Shown here: piece after piece, positions 15,660 through 25,056 of the stretch | Layout: the number at the start of each line of letters is the position of its first letter | Numbering within the stretch: the stretch's first letter is position 1 | DNA from: JASSUD01 sp031963445 | GTDB taxonomy: Bacteria > Pseudomonadota > Gammaproteobacteria > Burkholderiales > Burkholderiaceae | Assembly (NCBI GenBank): GCA_031963445.1 | Contig: JASSUH010000001.1 | Location: 1 to 64,000 of the forward strand | Length of the DNA: 64,000 nt | Reading direction: 5' to 3' | Program-made: the position numbers and the translations under genes | The notes under the pieces: model-generated | Database searches by the model: none | Told to the model about the DNA's origin: nothing | The model's input: the letters and a program-made list of their open reading frames with translations, nothing else

Positions 15660-16082
15660 TTAATTCGTATTTTTTTGTTTGATCACTGGCATCTTGGCTT
15701 TCTGCCATATCTCTAATCCGCCTTCTAGCGTAAAGACTTCGGCATAGCCAGCCTGTTTTAAAATGGCTTGCGCTTTGCTTGCATGCTTACCGCGCTGGCA
15801 AATTAACAAAATAGGCACGCGTTTATTTTTGTTGATTTGCTCAGGTTTAGCTTGCATCGCTTCAAAGCTGATATTTTTTGCGTGCGGTAAATGACCTTGG
15901 TGGTATTCATCTGCTGAACGCAAGTCAATAATGACGGCATGGCGACGATTAATTAACTGTGTTGCGTCTTGCACTGATAAGCCATGACTGCGGCGGGTAA
16001 GCGCTGGCCAAGCCAGTAATAAACCAGAGATGCAAGCCGTAACCAGCAATAGAAGATTTGTATAGTCAGCAAAAAATTTCAT
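15660..16082 (-). CDS. Membrane-anchored rhodanese-like protein
   Basis: A 140-residue protein with a single N-terminal membrane anchor (LLLLVTACISGLLLAWP) and one rhodanese domain. The domain shows AVIIDLRSADEYHQGHLPHA and the active-site loop LICQRGKHASKAQ with the catalytic Cys, then GLEIWQKAKMPVI. Such proteins transfer sulfur or act in redox stress, facing the cytoplasm or periplasm. The start MKFFADYTNLL at 16082 is preferred over an upstream in-frame ATG because the membrane anchor begins there. In Burkholderia relatives this gene also stands beside gpmA. Confidence 0.85.
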   Translation of the reverse strand: MKFFADYTNLLLLVTACISGLLLAWPALTRRSHGLSVQDATQLINRRHAVIIDLRSADEYHQGHLPHAKNISFEAMQAKPEQINKNKRVPILLICQRGKHASKAQAILKQAGYAEVFTLEGGLEIWQKAKMPVIKQKNTN

Positions 16083-16328
16083 CAATTCTCTATCGATATA
16101 TAAAAGTGTGTGTATAAAACAGCATAGTGTTTGAAGCTGCGAAGGAGACAATTCACAGCTGTTTTAGAGGCCTGCAGCCCTACTCTAAACAGGCTTCTAA
16201 GCAACTCATTTAACAATTAGGGTTAACTATAGATTGCAAACAAGTGTAAAAAAATAGCTTACTCATTATAAAATAACACTTAGTTTTTTATCTGCAGTCT
16301 TTTTGACATTTATCTGATCCCACACGCA

Positions 16329-17051
16329 ATGTATAAACTCGTTCTTCTACGCCACGGCGAATCTACTTGGAACAAAGAAAATCGCTTTACCGGCTGGGTT
16401 GATGTTGACCTCACCGAGCAAGGTAATCAAGAAGCTCGCCAAGCGGGACGTCTACTGAAAAAAGCTGGTTATACATTCGATATTGCCTACACCTCTGTCT
16501 TAAAACGCGCCATTCGTACGCTATGGAATGTGCAAGATGAGATGGATTTACTCTATATACCAGTGATTCACTCTTGGCGTTTGAATGAGCGTCACTATGG
16601 CGCATTGGCTGGCTTAAACAAAGCAGAAACAGCACAAAAATATGGCGATGACCAAGTTCTTATTTGGCGCCGCAGTTACGATGTGCAACCTCCTCCTTTG
16701 GCTGAAGCTGACCCACGAGCGCCCTACCTTGATCCGCGCTACGCAAAGGTACCTCGCGAGCAGTTACCGCTGACCGAATGCTTAAAAGATACGAGTGCGC
16801 GAGTGTTGCCGCTGTGGAATGATTCAATCGCACCGGCTATTAAAGCCGGCAAGCGCATTATCATCACGGCGCATGGCAACTCGCTGCGCGCACTTATCAA
16901 ATACCTCGATGAAATTTCTGATCATGAAATTATCGGGCTAAATATCCCCAACGGCATTCCTATTATTTATGAGCTGGACGCCAATCTAAAACCAATCAAG
17001 CGTGATTATCTGAGTAGCCAGAAAAAAAGAAACTTCGAAAGCACAACTTAA
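16329..17051 (+). CDS. gpmA: 2,3-bisphosphoglycerate-dependent phosphoglycerate mutase
   Basis: A 240-residue glycolytic enzyme that interconverts 3- and 2-phosphoglycerate. The active-site signature LVLLRHGESTWNKENRFTGW carries the phosphorylated His; TSVLKRAIRTLW, RLNERHYGALAGLNKAETA and the second His in IITAHGNSLRALIKYL are all present. The length is close to the usual 248. The gene stands alone, divergent from the rhodanese gene. Placement next to ctpA is typical of the Burkholderia group. No sign of decay. Confidence 0.96.
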   Translation: MYKLVLLRHGESTWNKENRFTGWVDVDLTEQGNQEARQAGRLLKKAGYTFDIAYTSVLKRAIRTLWNVQDEMDLLYIPVIHSWRLNERHYGALAGLNKAETAQKYGDDQVLIWRRSYDVQPPPLAEADPRAPYLDPRYAKVPREQLPLTECLKDTSARVLPLWNDSIAPAIKAGKRIIITAHGNSLRALIKYLDEISDHEIIGLNIPNGIPIIYELDANLKPIKRDYLSSQKKRNFESTT

Positions 17052-17347
17052 AGCCTACTCAACGTCTTTCTAGTAAGACAGGCCTTTGCTAGGCGGCTTA
17101 AAAGCGCCCCTGAAGCGCACTGTTAGAAAGGCTTTGGACAGATTCTTAAAAAGACACCGCGTAAATTGAAGGGTAAGAGATGGAAAAGCTGCCTCTTACC
17201 CATACGACTCATCTTCATTTCTTCAAAACCTTCTAAGAGCGCCGTTAAAGCTATTAAATACGGTCGGAATCCTACGCAAAACAGTTATACTGCGCCTCTG
17301 TTTACCTATCTGTAGCACCATTTCTTGAGCTGCTAATTTCTAGATTT

Positions 17348-18901
17348 ATGAACAAAACTTTAAAAAACTTCGGTCTTATCGTCTCTGGCTTATTAGTTGG
17401 CGCATTAGCCACGGTGCAATTTTCCGCCTATGCAGAAAGCACTACCACTACCACTGCCACCGCCCCTTTACCGCTTGATCAGTTAAGGTTGTTGGCCGAA
17501 GTATTTGACCAAGTTGGGCATAATTATGTCGAGCAAGTGGATGACAAAAAGCTACTCACCGCTGCCATCAAAGGCATGGTTTCGAGCCTTGATCCCCACT
17601 CTTCCTACCTCGACAAGAATGATTATCGAGAATTGCAGGAACAAACCCGCGGTCGTTTTGCTGGCCTTGGCGTCGAAATTTCACCTCAAGAAGATGGTCT
17701 AATCAAAATCATCTCCCCGATTGAAGGCACACCTGCTTTTCGTGCCGGTCTGCGTTCAGGCGATCTGATCACACGTATTAATGGCAAACCTGTGCGCAGT
17801 ATGACGGTTGATAAAGCCGTCAAAATGATGCGCGGTAAACCTAAAACAAAAGTCACCTTGACTATCCACCGTAAAACCGAAAACCGCACTTTTTCAATTG
17901 AAGTAGTACGCGCTGAAATACGTATAAAAAGTGTCAAAGCTAAGCTAATCGAGCCAGGTTACGCTTGGATACGAATCACTAGCTTTCAAGAAAATACCGT
18001 TGTAGAGCTAGCCGCAAAACTTAAAGAGTTTGCGCAACAACCGTTGAAAGGGCTTGTGCTTGATCTGCGTAACAACGGCGGCGGACTTTTACAAAGTGCT
18101 GTTGGTGTCTCTGGTGCTTTCTTGCCGTCGAATGCCGTCGTGGTCTCGACCAATGGGCAAGAGGCAGATGCACAGCAAATTTATCGTAATAACTATGAGC
18201 ATTATCGGCTGCCATCATTCAACGGCGACCCACTTAGAACACTGCCGTCTATTTTTAAACAAATACCAATGGTGGTGCTCACGACTGCTTACTCAGCTTC
18301 GGCTTCTGAAATTGTGGCCGGTGCTCTGCAAGACCATCATCGTGCCCTCATTATGGGCAAAACAACCTTTGGTAAAGGTTCAGTACAGACCGTACGTCCG
18401 TTAACAGCGGATACAGCACTGCGCCTAACGACAGCCTACTATTACACGCCAAACGGCCGTTCGATTCAAAACCAAGGCATTCGACCAGATAAACCCGTTG
18501 ACCAAAATGTCAATGGCGATCCAGAAGATGCGCTAGTCAGCCGCGAAATTGACTATTCAAACCATCTGGCCAATACCCAAAATCCAGATGAAAAGGAAGA
18601 AGAGGAAAAACGCGAAGCAGAGCAACTTGAGCAATTGCGTCAATTTGAAGAGCAAAACGCGAAAAAAACACCAGAGCAGCGCGAAAAAGAGCGTAACCGC
18701 CTACTCATAGAATTTGGCAGTAAAGATGACTTTATGCTGAAACAGGCGTTGCGCCAACTCAAGGGTGAGTCAGTGCAATTATCAAAATCACTTTTTGAGC
18801 GGCGTTTAGCTAAGAAAAAACCTCGCCCTGCTGCTGCAGCGCCTACTTCTTCTATGCCAAGCGATGCTGATAAGGCAACTACCTCTACTCCAGGTAGTTA
18901 A
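17348..18901 (+). CDS. ctpA: Carboxyl-terminal processing protease (S41 family)
   Basis: A 517-residue periplasmic serine protease that trims C-termini of envelope proteins. It has a signal peptide (FGLIVSGLLVGALATVQFSA), a PDZ domain (about 100-180: GLGVEISPQEDGLIKIISPI, GLRSGDLITRINGKPV) and an S41 catalytic core. The nucleophile region is TTAYSASASEIVAGALQD and the Lys is in TFGKGSVQTV. A charged, Glu-rich C-terminus (EEEEKREAEQLEQLRQFEEQ) and a Pro/Ala/Ser tail follow. The tail is of variable type in this family. A convergent terminator at 19023 separates it from ptsI. Confidence 0.95.
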   Translation: MNKTLKNFGLIVSGLLVGALATVQFSAYAESTTTTTATAPLPLDQLRLLAEVFDQVGHNYVEQVDDKKLLTAAIKGMVSSLDPHSSYLDKNDYRELQEQTRGRFAGLGVEISPQEDGLIKIISPIEGTPAFRAGLRSGDLITRINGKPVRSMTVDKAVKMMRGKPKTKVTLTIHRKTENRTFSIEVVRAEIRIKSVKAKLIEPGYAWIRITSFQENTVVELAAKLKEFAQQPLKGLVLDLRNNGGGLLQSAVGVSGAFLPSNAVVVSTNGQEADAQQIYRNNYEHYRLPSFNGDPLRTLPSIFKQIPMVVLTTAYSASASEIVAGALQDHHRALIMGKTTFGKGSVQTVRPLTADTALRLTTAYYYTPNGRSIQNQGIRPDKPVDQNVNGDPEDALVSREIDYSNHLANTQNPDEKEEEEKREAEQLEQLRQFEEQNAKKTPEQREKERNRLLIEFGSKDDFMLKQALRQLKGESVQLSKSLFERRLAKKKPRPAAAAPTSSMPSDADKATTSTPGS

Positions 18902-19001
18902 TCTGTTCAGGATCTTCAAAAGTGGGTGGTGTTGGGGTGACGAAGGAACCCCAACATTACGGCCTTAAGGGTGATTCTGGAGATCCTGAACAGGTTCTCA
19001 G
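18902..19001. mobile_element. MITE-like repeat, family 1
   Basis: CTGTTCAGGATCTTC (18903-18917) and GGAGATCCTGAACAG (near 18979-18993) are inverted terminal repeats. The core holds GTTGGGGTGACGAAGGAACC then CCAAC, itself a palindrome. The same core and similar ends recur at 26446. It begins at the ctpA stop codon, so it lies in the 3' transcribed region. Confidence 0.6.
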
Positions 19002-19022
19002 ACATTTGCAGCTCATAAAATA

Positions 19023-19065
19023 AAACGCCGCAACCTGAATCATTCCAGGTTGCGGCGTTTCGTTT
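19023..19065. terminator. Bidirectional rho-independent terminator
   Basis: AAACGCCGCAACCTG (19023-19037) pairs perfectly with CAGGTTGCGGCGTTT (19046-19060) with an 8-base loop, followed by CGTTTTTA. It can stop ctpA on the plus strand and ptsI read-through on the minus strand. Confidence 0.85.
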
Positions 19066-19103
19066 TTAATAAATCAGCATCAGAGAGCATTGCGCCACGT
19101 TCC

Positions 19104-19203
19104 AGAAGCCTCTACAGCACCCCTGGAGCTCCTTATACTTTCTTGCCATACTAGCCCCGCCGCGTCGACATGCCTTACCCAAGAGGTGCTGTAGAGACTC
19201 TTA
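19104..19203. mobile_element. MITE-like repeat, family 2
   Basis: CTCTACAGCACC (19110-19121) and GGTGCTGTAGAG (19185-19196) are perfect inverted repeats. The core GCCATACTAG...CGTCGACATGCCTT resembles the core of the repeat at 22746 (GCCGTACTAG...CGTCGGCATGCCTT), although the termini differ. It lies between ctpA and ptsI. Confidence 0.5.
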
Positions 19204-19257
19204 GAAGAAAGCGCATCGATCATTTTCTATACGCGCAAAATGGCGGAATAAAACTAA

Positions 19258-21036
19258 CTAAAAGCTAGCTAAATGTTTAAGCGCCGCTTGAATTTCTTCA
19301 GATCCATAAGCCGTAAGTATCGTGCGTGCTGCTTTTTTCAACGCTGCCAACGGCACCTTCAGAATTTCTTGCTTAACCAGCATGAGTTGGCTAGGCTGCA
19401 TCGAAAATTCAGTTAAACCCATCGCTAACAAAAGACGTGTCAGCATCGGATCCCCTGCCATTTCACCGCATACCGCAACGGGCACGCCAGAGCGTTTTGC
19501 TTGACGCAATGTGCAGTAGATCAAACGTAATACAGCTGGGTGTAACGGCTCGTATAGGTGTGCCACTGCGCTATCAGTGCGATCAATCGCTAATGCGTAT
19601 TGAATCAAATCATTGGTGCCAATTGAGAGGAAATCAAATTTCTTTAAAAATAATGGCAAAGCCAGTACGGCGGCGGGTATTTCAATCATCGCGCCCAGCT
19701 GAATTTGCGGGTCGTAGAGTATGCCTGCTTCATCACATTGCTGTTTGGCTTGAGCGACAAAATGCAACGCCTGCCCAATTTCTTGCTCGCAGCTGAGCAT
19801 CGGGAACAAAATTTTGACCGGGCCAAACGCAGAAGCACGTAAGATGGCACGCAGATGGGTCAGAAACATTTGGGGTTCGGACAAGCTCCAACGAATTGCA
19901 CGCAAACCCAAAGCAGGGTTGGCAGCAACGCCAAAACCTTCTGCATTATCAGCATCACGTGGATCAATCAGTTTATCGGCCCCAATATCGAAGGTCCGAA
20001 TGGTGACTGGCCGCCCTTTCATGGTTTTAACGACATGTCGATACGCTTCAAATTGTTCTTCTTCCGTGGGCAACGCAGCCCCACGATTCATAAAGAAAAA
20101 TTCGGTACGAAATAAACCAATACCAGAGGCACCTGCCTTAAGCGCTGCCGCCGCATCTTCTGGCAGCTCAATATTCGCGTATAGCTGGATAGGTGTCCCG
20201 TCAAGCGTTTGCGACGGAGATGATTTGAGTTGGCGCAAGCGGCGTAACTCAGCCGCTTTCTCCTTTTGCTGTATCAGATACTCTTCGAGTATCTTCGGCG
20301 CTGGTTCAACAATGACCACACCTTGATCGCCATCGATAATAATCAAATCGTTGTGGCGAATCAGTGTACCTGCTTGATGAACCCCTACTGCTGCAGGAAT
20401 ACCGAGGCTACGTGCAGCAATGGCTGTATGCGAGGTGCGCCCGCCAAATTCGGTCACAAAACCACTAAAGGTTTTGCTTTTAAATTGCAGCATGTCAGCG
20501 GGTGCAATATCGTGCGCCACAATAATCAATTCCTGTTGTGGCTTTTTATGCGCTACATGCGCAAGCTCCGCTACCGCTGAGGGGGAGCCTGCCAAAACTT
20601 TGAGTATTCTCTCAACCACATTAGCTACATCAGCTTTGCGCTCTCGAAAATATTCATCTTCCATTTCATCGAAATGACTGAGTAACTGCTTAAGCTGCTC
20701 AGTTAATGCCCATTCGGCGTTATAACGACGTGTGCGGATAAGTTCTGCTGTGGCATCCGTGAGCGTGCTGTCATGCAAGATGAGCGCATGGACATTGAGA
20801 AAAGCCTCCATTTCGCTCGGCATATCCGCAGGCAGTTCATTGCGCAGCATATCCAATTCTTGCTGCACAGCTCTATGCGCCGAGAAAAAACGAGAGATCT
20901 CTGGGTCAATCTGCTCTGCCTCAATCAGGTAGCGCTCGACATTCAGCCTCGCGGCTTCCATCAAATAAGCACGACCTATCGCAATGCCTTTAGATACAGA
21001 AATTCCATGCAGCGTGAACGACACGCATGCCTCCAT
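19258..21036 (-). CDS. ptsI: PTS enzyme I, phosphoenolpyruvate-protein phosphotransferase
   Basis: A 592-residue cytoplasmic enzyme that transfers phosphate from PEP to HPr. Domain order: N-terminal HPr-binding and swivelling domain, with the phospho-His in FGGRTSHTAIAARSLGIP (about 193); linker; C-terminal PEP-binding TIM barrel with GIGLFRTEFFFMNRGAALPT, RTFDIGADK, and the Cys loop VAVCGEMAGD. Length is close to the family norm. It is downstream of ptsH and an EIIA gene in a leftward operon. With only HPr and EIIA beside it, it probably serves a regulatory rather than a sugar-uptake PTS, as in many betaproteobacteria. Confidence 0.96.
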   Translation of the reverse strand: MEACVSFTLHGISVSKGIAIGRAYLMEAARLNVERYLIEAEQIDPEISRFFSAHRAVQQELDMLRNELPADMPSEMEAFLNVHALILHDSTLTDATAELIRTRRYNAEWALTEQLKQLLSHFDEMEDEYFRERKADVANVVERILKVLAGSPSAVAELAHVAHKKPQQELIIVAHDIAPADMLQFKSKTFSGFVTEFGGRTSHTAIAARSLGIPAAVGVHQAGTLIRHNDLIIIDGDQGVVIVEPAPKILEEYLIQQKEKAAELRRLRQLKSSPSQTLDGTPIQLYANIELPEDAAAALKAGASGIGLFRTEFFFMNRGAALPTEEEQFEAYRHVVKTMKGRPVTIRTFDIGADKLIDPRDADNAEGFGVAANPALGLRAIRWSLSEPQMFLTHLRAILRASAFGPVKILFPMLSCEQEIGQALHFVAQAKQQCDEAGILYDPQIQLGAMIEIPAAVLALPLFLKKFDFLSIGTNDLIQYALAIDRTDSAVAHLYEPLHPAVLRLIYCTLRQAKRSGVPVAVCGEMAGDPMLTRLLLAMGLTEFSMQPSQLMLVKQEILKVPLAALKKAARTILTAYGSEEIQAALKHLASF

Positions 21037-21118
21037 TGATTTAATGTTGTATGTACGCTTAGAACCTATTCAGGTTCTTAATGGTATCTATCAATCTTGA
21101 CGTAGCGAGAGGTCAGCC

Positions 21119-21388
21119 TCACTCCCCTTCGCCAAATTTATCCGCAATTAGATCAAGTAACGCTTGCAGCGCTTGGGCTTCATCTAATCCATCTGTTTCC
21201 AAAAGCACTGTGCTGCCCATCCCAGCGGCTAGCATCATCACGCCCATAATGCTTTTGGCATTAATACGGCGCCCATTGCGTGTTAGCCAAACGTCGCATT
21301 CATAGCGCGCAGCAAGCTGGGTAAGCTTTGCACAGGCGCGAGCATGTAGCCCGAGTTTATTTACAATGACTGTTTCTTGCTGCAGCAT
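21119..21388 (-). CDS. ptsH: HPr phosphocarrier protein
   Basis: An 89-residue HPr. The phosphorylation site NKLGLHARACAKLTQLA has the His at about 15. The second motif with Ser (INAKSIMGVMMLAAGMGSTV) is present; in bacteria with HPr kinase this Ser is a regulatory site. HPr passes phosphate from enzyme I to EIIA. The gene overlaps the 3' end of the EIIA gene by 32 bases and precedes ptsI, forming one operon. Confidence 0.95.
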   Translation of the reverse strand: MLQQETVIVNKLGLHARACAKLTQLAARYECDVWLTRNGRRINAKSIMGVMMLAAGMGSTVLLETDGLDEAQALQALLDLIADKFGEGE

Positions 21389-21860
21389 GATTTTTCGATA
21401 GACAAGACACCGAGAGAGGAAGAGATGGTTCAGTCAGTACGACGCTCGGGTCAATTAATTGGATGCCCTGTACGCCACCCGCCAACACTTTATCCACTAA
21501 CTGATCTAAAGGAGTTGAGCGATAGCAAATAGTCCGTAACAGCATAGGCAGATTAACGCCTGCTAATACTTTGATATTGGGCAAAATAACAGGCTCGGCA
21601 GCCGCATTTTGTGAAATAGCGAGCTGAGCAGCAACATTTGAAGGCGTGCCACCAAATACATCCGTCAGCACTACCGCTCCATTCTCTTTGATCAAACTTA
21701 AAAGTTGGGCGCGTCCCTCTTGCGCAAGCTGGGTTGGCTCTATGCCAGGAGCAATATCAAATGCCGCTACACGTTCAGGTAGTACACCATAGATATGCGC
21801 AGCGCACTCTTTAAGTGCGCTTGCTAAAGGTGCATGGGCAACGATTAATATTCCTGCCAT
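21357..21860 (-). CDS. PTS EIIA component of the mannose family
   Basis: A 167-residue EIIA of the mannose/sorbose family. The phosphorylated His lies in GILIVAHAPLASALKECAAH, and VVLTDVFGGTPSNVAAQLA is the family hallmark. About 30 residues at the C-terminus (LTEPSLPLSVSCLSKNHAAA) go beyond the usual domain end, because the frame runs into ptsH. No EIIB/C/D genes lie nearby. In Burkholderia and relatives this ptsH-linked EIIA has a regulatory role in carbon control; that role is inferred here. Confidence 0.9.
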   Translation of the reverse strand: MAGILIVAHAPLASALKECAAHIYGVLPERVAAFDIAPGIEPTQLAQEGRAQLLSLIKENGAVVLTDVFGGTPSNVAAQLAISQNAAAEPVILPNIKVLAGVNLPMLLRTICYRSTPLDQLVDKVLAGGVQGIQLIDPSVVLTEPSLPLSVSCLSKNHAAARNSHCK

Positions 21861-21935
21861 TGCAATACAGTGTAAAAATTTAAACTAAACATGAAAACCT
21901 AAAAAAAGAAATAAGAGACAACCAACTATTTCTTG

Positions 21936-22442
21936 CTACGCACCAGCAAGTGCTAATTTTTTCATCTTTTTTTGGATACGTAATTGTTTGAGCGGTGATA
22001 AGTATTCGACAAACACTTTACCATGCAAATGATCCATTTCATGCTGTAGGCAAACGGCTAATAAACCGTCAGCCTCTAATTCAAACGCTTCGCCTTTTTC
22101 ATTTAAGGCCTTCACCTTAATTTGCTTAGGACGCTTAACCTCATCATAAAATCCTGGCACGGATAAGCAGCCTTCCTGGTAGTAGCCTTCTTCAGCACTT
22201 GACCAAATAATTTCAGCATTAATGAAGGCTTGCAGCTGATCGCGTGTTTCTGAAACATCTATCACGATAACTTGTTCATGCACATCAACTTGGGTCGCAG
22301 CCAGGCCGACACCAGGTGCGTCATACATTGTCTGTGCCATATCTTGCACTAATTTTTTGATGCGTTCATCTATCACCGCAACAGGCCGTGCCTTTTTATA
22401 CAAGCGAGGATCGGGATACGTAAGTATGTCTAAGATAGCCAT
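21936..22442 (-). CDS. def: Peptide deformylase
   Basis: A 168-residue metalloenzyme that removes the formyl group from new proteins. All three signature motifs are present: GVGLAATQVD, EGCLSVPG with the metal-binding Cys, and LQHEMDHLHGKVF with the two His and the catalytic Glu. The start MAILDILTYPDPRLYKKA at 22442 is preferred over the TTG two codons upstream. In related genomes def is adjacent to dprA and fmt; here a MITE and a hairpin separate it from divergent dprA. Confidence 0.96.
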   Translation of the reverse strand: MAILDILTYPDPRLYKKARPVAVIDERIKKLVQDMAQTMYDAPGVGLAATQVDVHEQVIVIDVSETRDQLQAFINAEIIWSSAEEGYYQEGCLSVPGFYDEVKRPKQIKVKALNEKGEAFELEADGLLAVCLQHEMDHLHGKVFVEYLSPLKQLRIQKKMKKLALAGA

Positions 22443-22482
22443 AAGCAATTGAATAATTGAAATTCCACTACAAGAAAGCTAA

Positions 22483-22518
22483 GGAGCGTCTGCCTACCCC
22501 TTGGGTAGCAGACGCTCC
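22483..22518. repeat. Long hairpin upstream of def
   Basis: GGAGCGTCTGCCTACCC and GGGTAGCAGACGCTCC pair with one bulged C and a 3-base loop. It lies about 40 bases upstream of the def start, so it could be in the 5' leader of def or the remains of a repeat. No T-run follows. Confidence 0.45.
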
Positions 22519-22745
22519 CTGTCTACTGACGACAAAGGCATACCAAGCCTTTGAAGTTGTGCTGATATTACCTAATTAGCCAAACAGCTGACTCGTCATA
22601 GGATTGTTAATAAAACAAAATTTAAGGTCAATTCACTTGAATTGCAACAAGAAATTTCTTTAAGGGATTTCTCCATCAGCTCATAACAAGGGGCGCGATG
22701 TCGCTATGAGGCTATGGAGTATGCACAGATTCCTTAATCCCCCGC

Positions 22746-22864
22746 CTAAGGAAACGCTGAATAAACCGAGAGCGGCAGGATAAACAACTGAGGCCTCCTT
22801 GCCGTACTAGTTGTACTGTCTGCGTCGGCATGCCTTGCTCTCGGTTTATTCAACGCTTCCTTAA
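22746..22864. mobile_element. 119-base MITE-like repeat, family 2
   Basis: The left end AAGGAAACGCTGAATAAACC then GAGAGC and the right end are 28-base inverted repeats with 3 mismatches. The core GCCGTACTAG...GTCGGCATGCC resembles that at 19104. It ends 17 bases before the dprA start, so it may carry or disrupt the dprA promoter. A partial relative lies at 25110. Confidence 0.65.
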
Positions 22865-22881
22865 TTTTTGTGATCTAGATA

Positions 22882-24129
22882 ATGCAAACCATTCCGTTAA
22901 CTGCTAATGAAATAACCGCTTGGCTGCGTCTTACCGAAATTCCTGGCATAGGCCCAGTGACTGCCCGTCGTCTATTGACTGCTTTTGGGCTACCAGAAGA
23001 GATTTTTAGACAATCAAGCCCATCTCTCGCAGCGGTAGTAGGTAAAGATTTAGCCAATCTTATTCATCGCTCTCCTCCCAAAGACCTAGAAAAGAGGGCA
23101 GCGCGTACAGCTGAATGGGCTGCAGCATCAGAGCAACATTTCGTGACGCTGAGTGATCCTAGCTACCCCAAAACACTACTGCACCTCGCCGATCCACCGT
23201 TGTTTCTTTACGTCAAAGGTCAGCTGACCTTCTTACATGCGCCTGCTATCAGTATCGTCGGCAGTCGCAGCGCCACTCCTCAAGGCTTAGCTAATGCCGA
23301 ACAATTTGCACAAGCATTTTCTGCCCAAGGTTTTACGATTATCTCAGGATTAGCGCTAGGGGTTGATGGAGCGGCACACCGTGGCGCTTTACAAGGTCCA
23401 AGTGGGACAGTAGCGGTAATGGGCACAGGCATCGATTTGGTTTATCCGGCTCGACATCATCAGCTAGCACACCAAATTAGCGTGAATGGGGCGCTGGTTT
23501 CTGAATGGCCGCTTGGCTCGCCTGCGCGAGCCTCGCACTTCCCTCAACGCAACCGAATTATCGCGGCGCTCGCACAGGCGATTTTAGTGATTGAAGCCGC
23601 TGCGCAATCTGGTTCACTGATTACCGCTCGACTAGCTGCTGAAATAGGGCGTGAGATAGGAGCAGTGCCCGGTTCAATTCATTCTCCGTTAACTAAAGGA
23701 TGCCATCAACTTATTAAAGAAGGGGCAAAACTTGTCGAATCTGCACAAGATCTTTGGGATGAAATAAATATCGAGCCAATGTCATTATTAAAAACAGCTT
23801 CTCGCCCTATTAAAACGAGCTTACCTCTAGCAAATTTTTCGAGCCAAGCTAAAGATGTGTGTTGCCCGCAATCAAATAGTGAGGCGCTGTCATCAGCTAT
23901 TAACAAACCCCGAACAAAACTAAAACATCTAACCGAGCTCGATGCAAACTCACGTCATGTGCTTGAGGCACTGGGCTATGATATGGCTACGCTTGAGTTA
24001 CTCACAGTGCGCACTGGCTTAGCTAGCGCTGACTTACAAGCCACCTTGCTAAGTCTTGAGCTAGGTGGCTGGATAACTACTTTGCCTGGAGGAAAAGTTA
24101 TCAGACAACAAAAAGCTGATCTCCAGTAA
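22882..24129 (+). CDS. dprA: DNA processing protein DprA
   Basis: A 415-residue protein that protects incoming single-stranded DNA and loads RecA in natural transformation. It has an N-terminal helix-hairpin-helix/SAM region (LTEIPGIGPVTARRLLTAFG), a Rossmann fold with SIVGSRSATPQGLANAEQFA, GLALGVDGAAHRGAL, VMGTGIDLVYPARH and ASHFPQRNRIIAALAQAILV, and a C-terminal winged helix (ALGYDMATLELLTVRTGLA). Length is usual for betaproteobacteria. Nothing is broken, which suggests that DNA uptake or recombination functions have been kept. Confidence 0.95.
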   Translation: MQTIPLTANEITAWLRLTEIPGIGPVTARRLLTAFGLPEEIFRQSSPSLAAVVGKDLANLIHRSPPKDLEKRAARTAEWAAASEQHFVTLSDPSYPKTLLHLADPPLFLYVKGQLTFLHAPAISIVGSRSATPQGLANAEQFAQAFSAQGFTIISGLALGVDGAAHRGALQGPSGTVAVMGTGIDLVYPARHHQLAHQISVNGALVSEWPLGSPARASHFPQRNRIIAALAQAILVIEAAAQSGSLITARLAAEIGREIGAVPGSIHSPLTKGCHQLIKEGAKLVESAQDLWDEINIEPMSLLKTASRPIKTSLPLANFSSQAKDVCCPQSNSEALSSAINKPRTKLKHLTELDANSRHVLEALGYDMATLELLTVRTGLASADLQATLLSLELGGWITTLPGGKVIRQQKADLQ

Positions 24130-24246
24130 ACGACTTTTTCATTTCATAAAGATCGATATAAATATAACATCGCCTTGCTTCTCAGCTTGGTCACACACTG
24201 AAATAAAATGAACGCTATAACCCGCGCCTCCAATCTGTAAATTAAT

Positions 24247-24624
24247 ATGCCTGCCTTAACGCTTGAAGATGACGAACTAATCATTGCGACCCAGCTTGCT
24301 AAAGCAGAGACAATTTTTATCACTTGCCTGTGCGCTCAATGGTGTAGCGCCTGCCGAGAATATAGGTTGGTGTTTGACGAACTAGCGCAGTGCTACGCTG
24401 ATTTCTGTTTTATCTGGCTTGACATCGAAACGCATGCAGATAGGCTGAATGAGGCTGACATTGAGGTTGAAGATTTCCCCACGATACTCATCGAAGATGC
24501 AGCGGGTACACGCTTTTTTGGCACAGTGTTGCCTCACCCGCAGATCATTCAACGGTTATTAGCCCATCTGTCGACTCAGCCAATACTCACAAACGCACCA
24601 AAATTACGCGATTTACTTACTTGA
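24247..24624 (+). CDS. Thioredoxin-like protein
   Basis: A 125-residue single-domain thioredoxin fold. The active-site motif is LCAQWCSACREYRLVFDELA, with WCSAC in place of the usual WCGPC. The cis-Pro loop EDFPTILIEDAAG is present. It has no signal peptide, so it acts in the cytoplasm as a disulfide reductase or a redox chaperone. It lies downstream of dprA and overlaps the convergent holin-like gene by 12 bases. Confidence 0.82.
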   Translation: MPALTLEDDELIIATQLAKAETIFITCLCAQWCSACREYRLVFDELAQCYADFCFIWLDIETHADRLNEADIEVEDFPTILIEDAAGTRFFGTVLPHPQIIQRLLAHLSTQPILTNAPKLRDLLT

Positions 24625-25056
24625 AGGCGATCCACAATCTCGCTGGTCAAGCCAACGCCGCACTATCGCCTCCAGAAAGGCTTGCCCCAAAATCCCAAAG
24701 GTTGAGCCGATGCCAATCAGCGCCATTTCTGACAAATCGGGCCACATCGCTAACGCAGCCGCTGCCGCGACACTCAGACCTGCACCAATAATGACTCGCC
24801 CAATCATTAAACGTAGTGTAATTTTTTCGCTTCCAACCAGCACCTTACCTACCGCAAGCACAGCACCTATTGCAGCAAGCATGAGTAGAATTTGTTCACG
24901 AGGATCTGCATTTATCTCTGACAAAGACTTAATGTGCGTCGACGCAAGCCAATTCGCTATGGAGCACATCGGCATAATGGCAAGAGAAAAGTATCCCATA
25001 CCAATACCAAAATAGAGAATGATTCGCACACAATTGGAACGGCTAAGTAACTTCAT
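24613..25056 (-). CDS. Membrane protein, possibly holin-like
   Basis: A 147-residue protein with three to four hydrophobic segments (IILYFGIGMGYFSLAIMPM, ILLMLAAIGAVLAVGKVLV, MIGRVIIGAGLSVAAAAAL, MALIGIGSTFGILGQAFLEA) and a charged tail. The size and the last two segments resemble phage holins of the three-TM type, but no lysis gene is nearby. It converges with the thioredoxin-like gene. Function uncertain. Confidence 0.45.
   Translation of the reverse strand: MKLLSRSNCVRIILYFGIGMGYFSLAIMPMCSIANWLASTHIKSLSEINADPREQILLMLAAIGAVLAVGKVLVGSEKITLRLMIGRVIIGAGLSVAAAAALAMWPDLSEMALIGIGSTFGILGQAFLEAIVRRWLDQRDCGSPSSK

Noticed and set aside
20266..20677. Plus-strand ORFs within ptsI
   Set aside because: Shadows of a highly conserved gene on the other strand.
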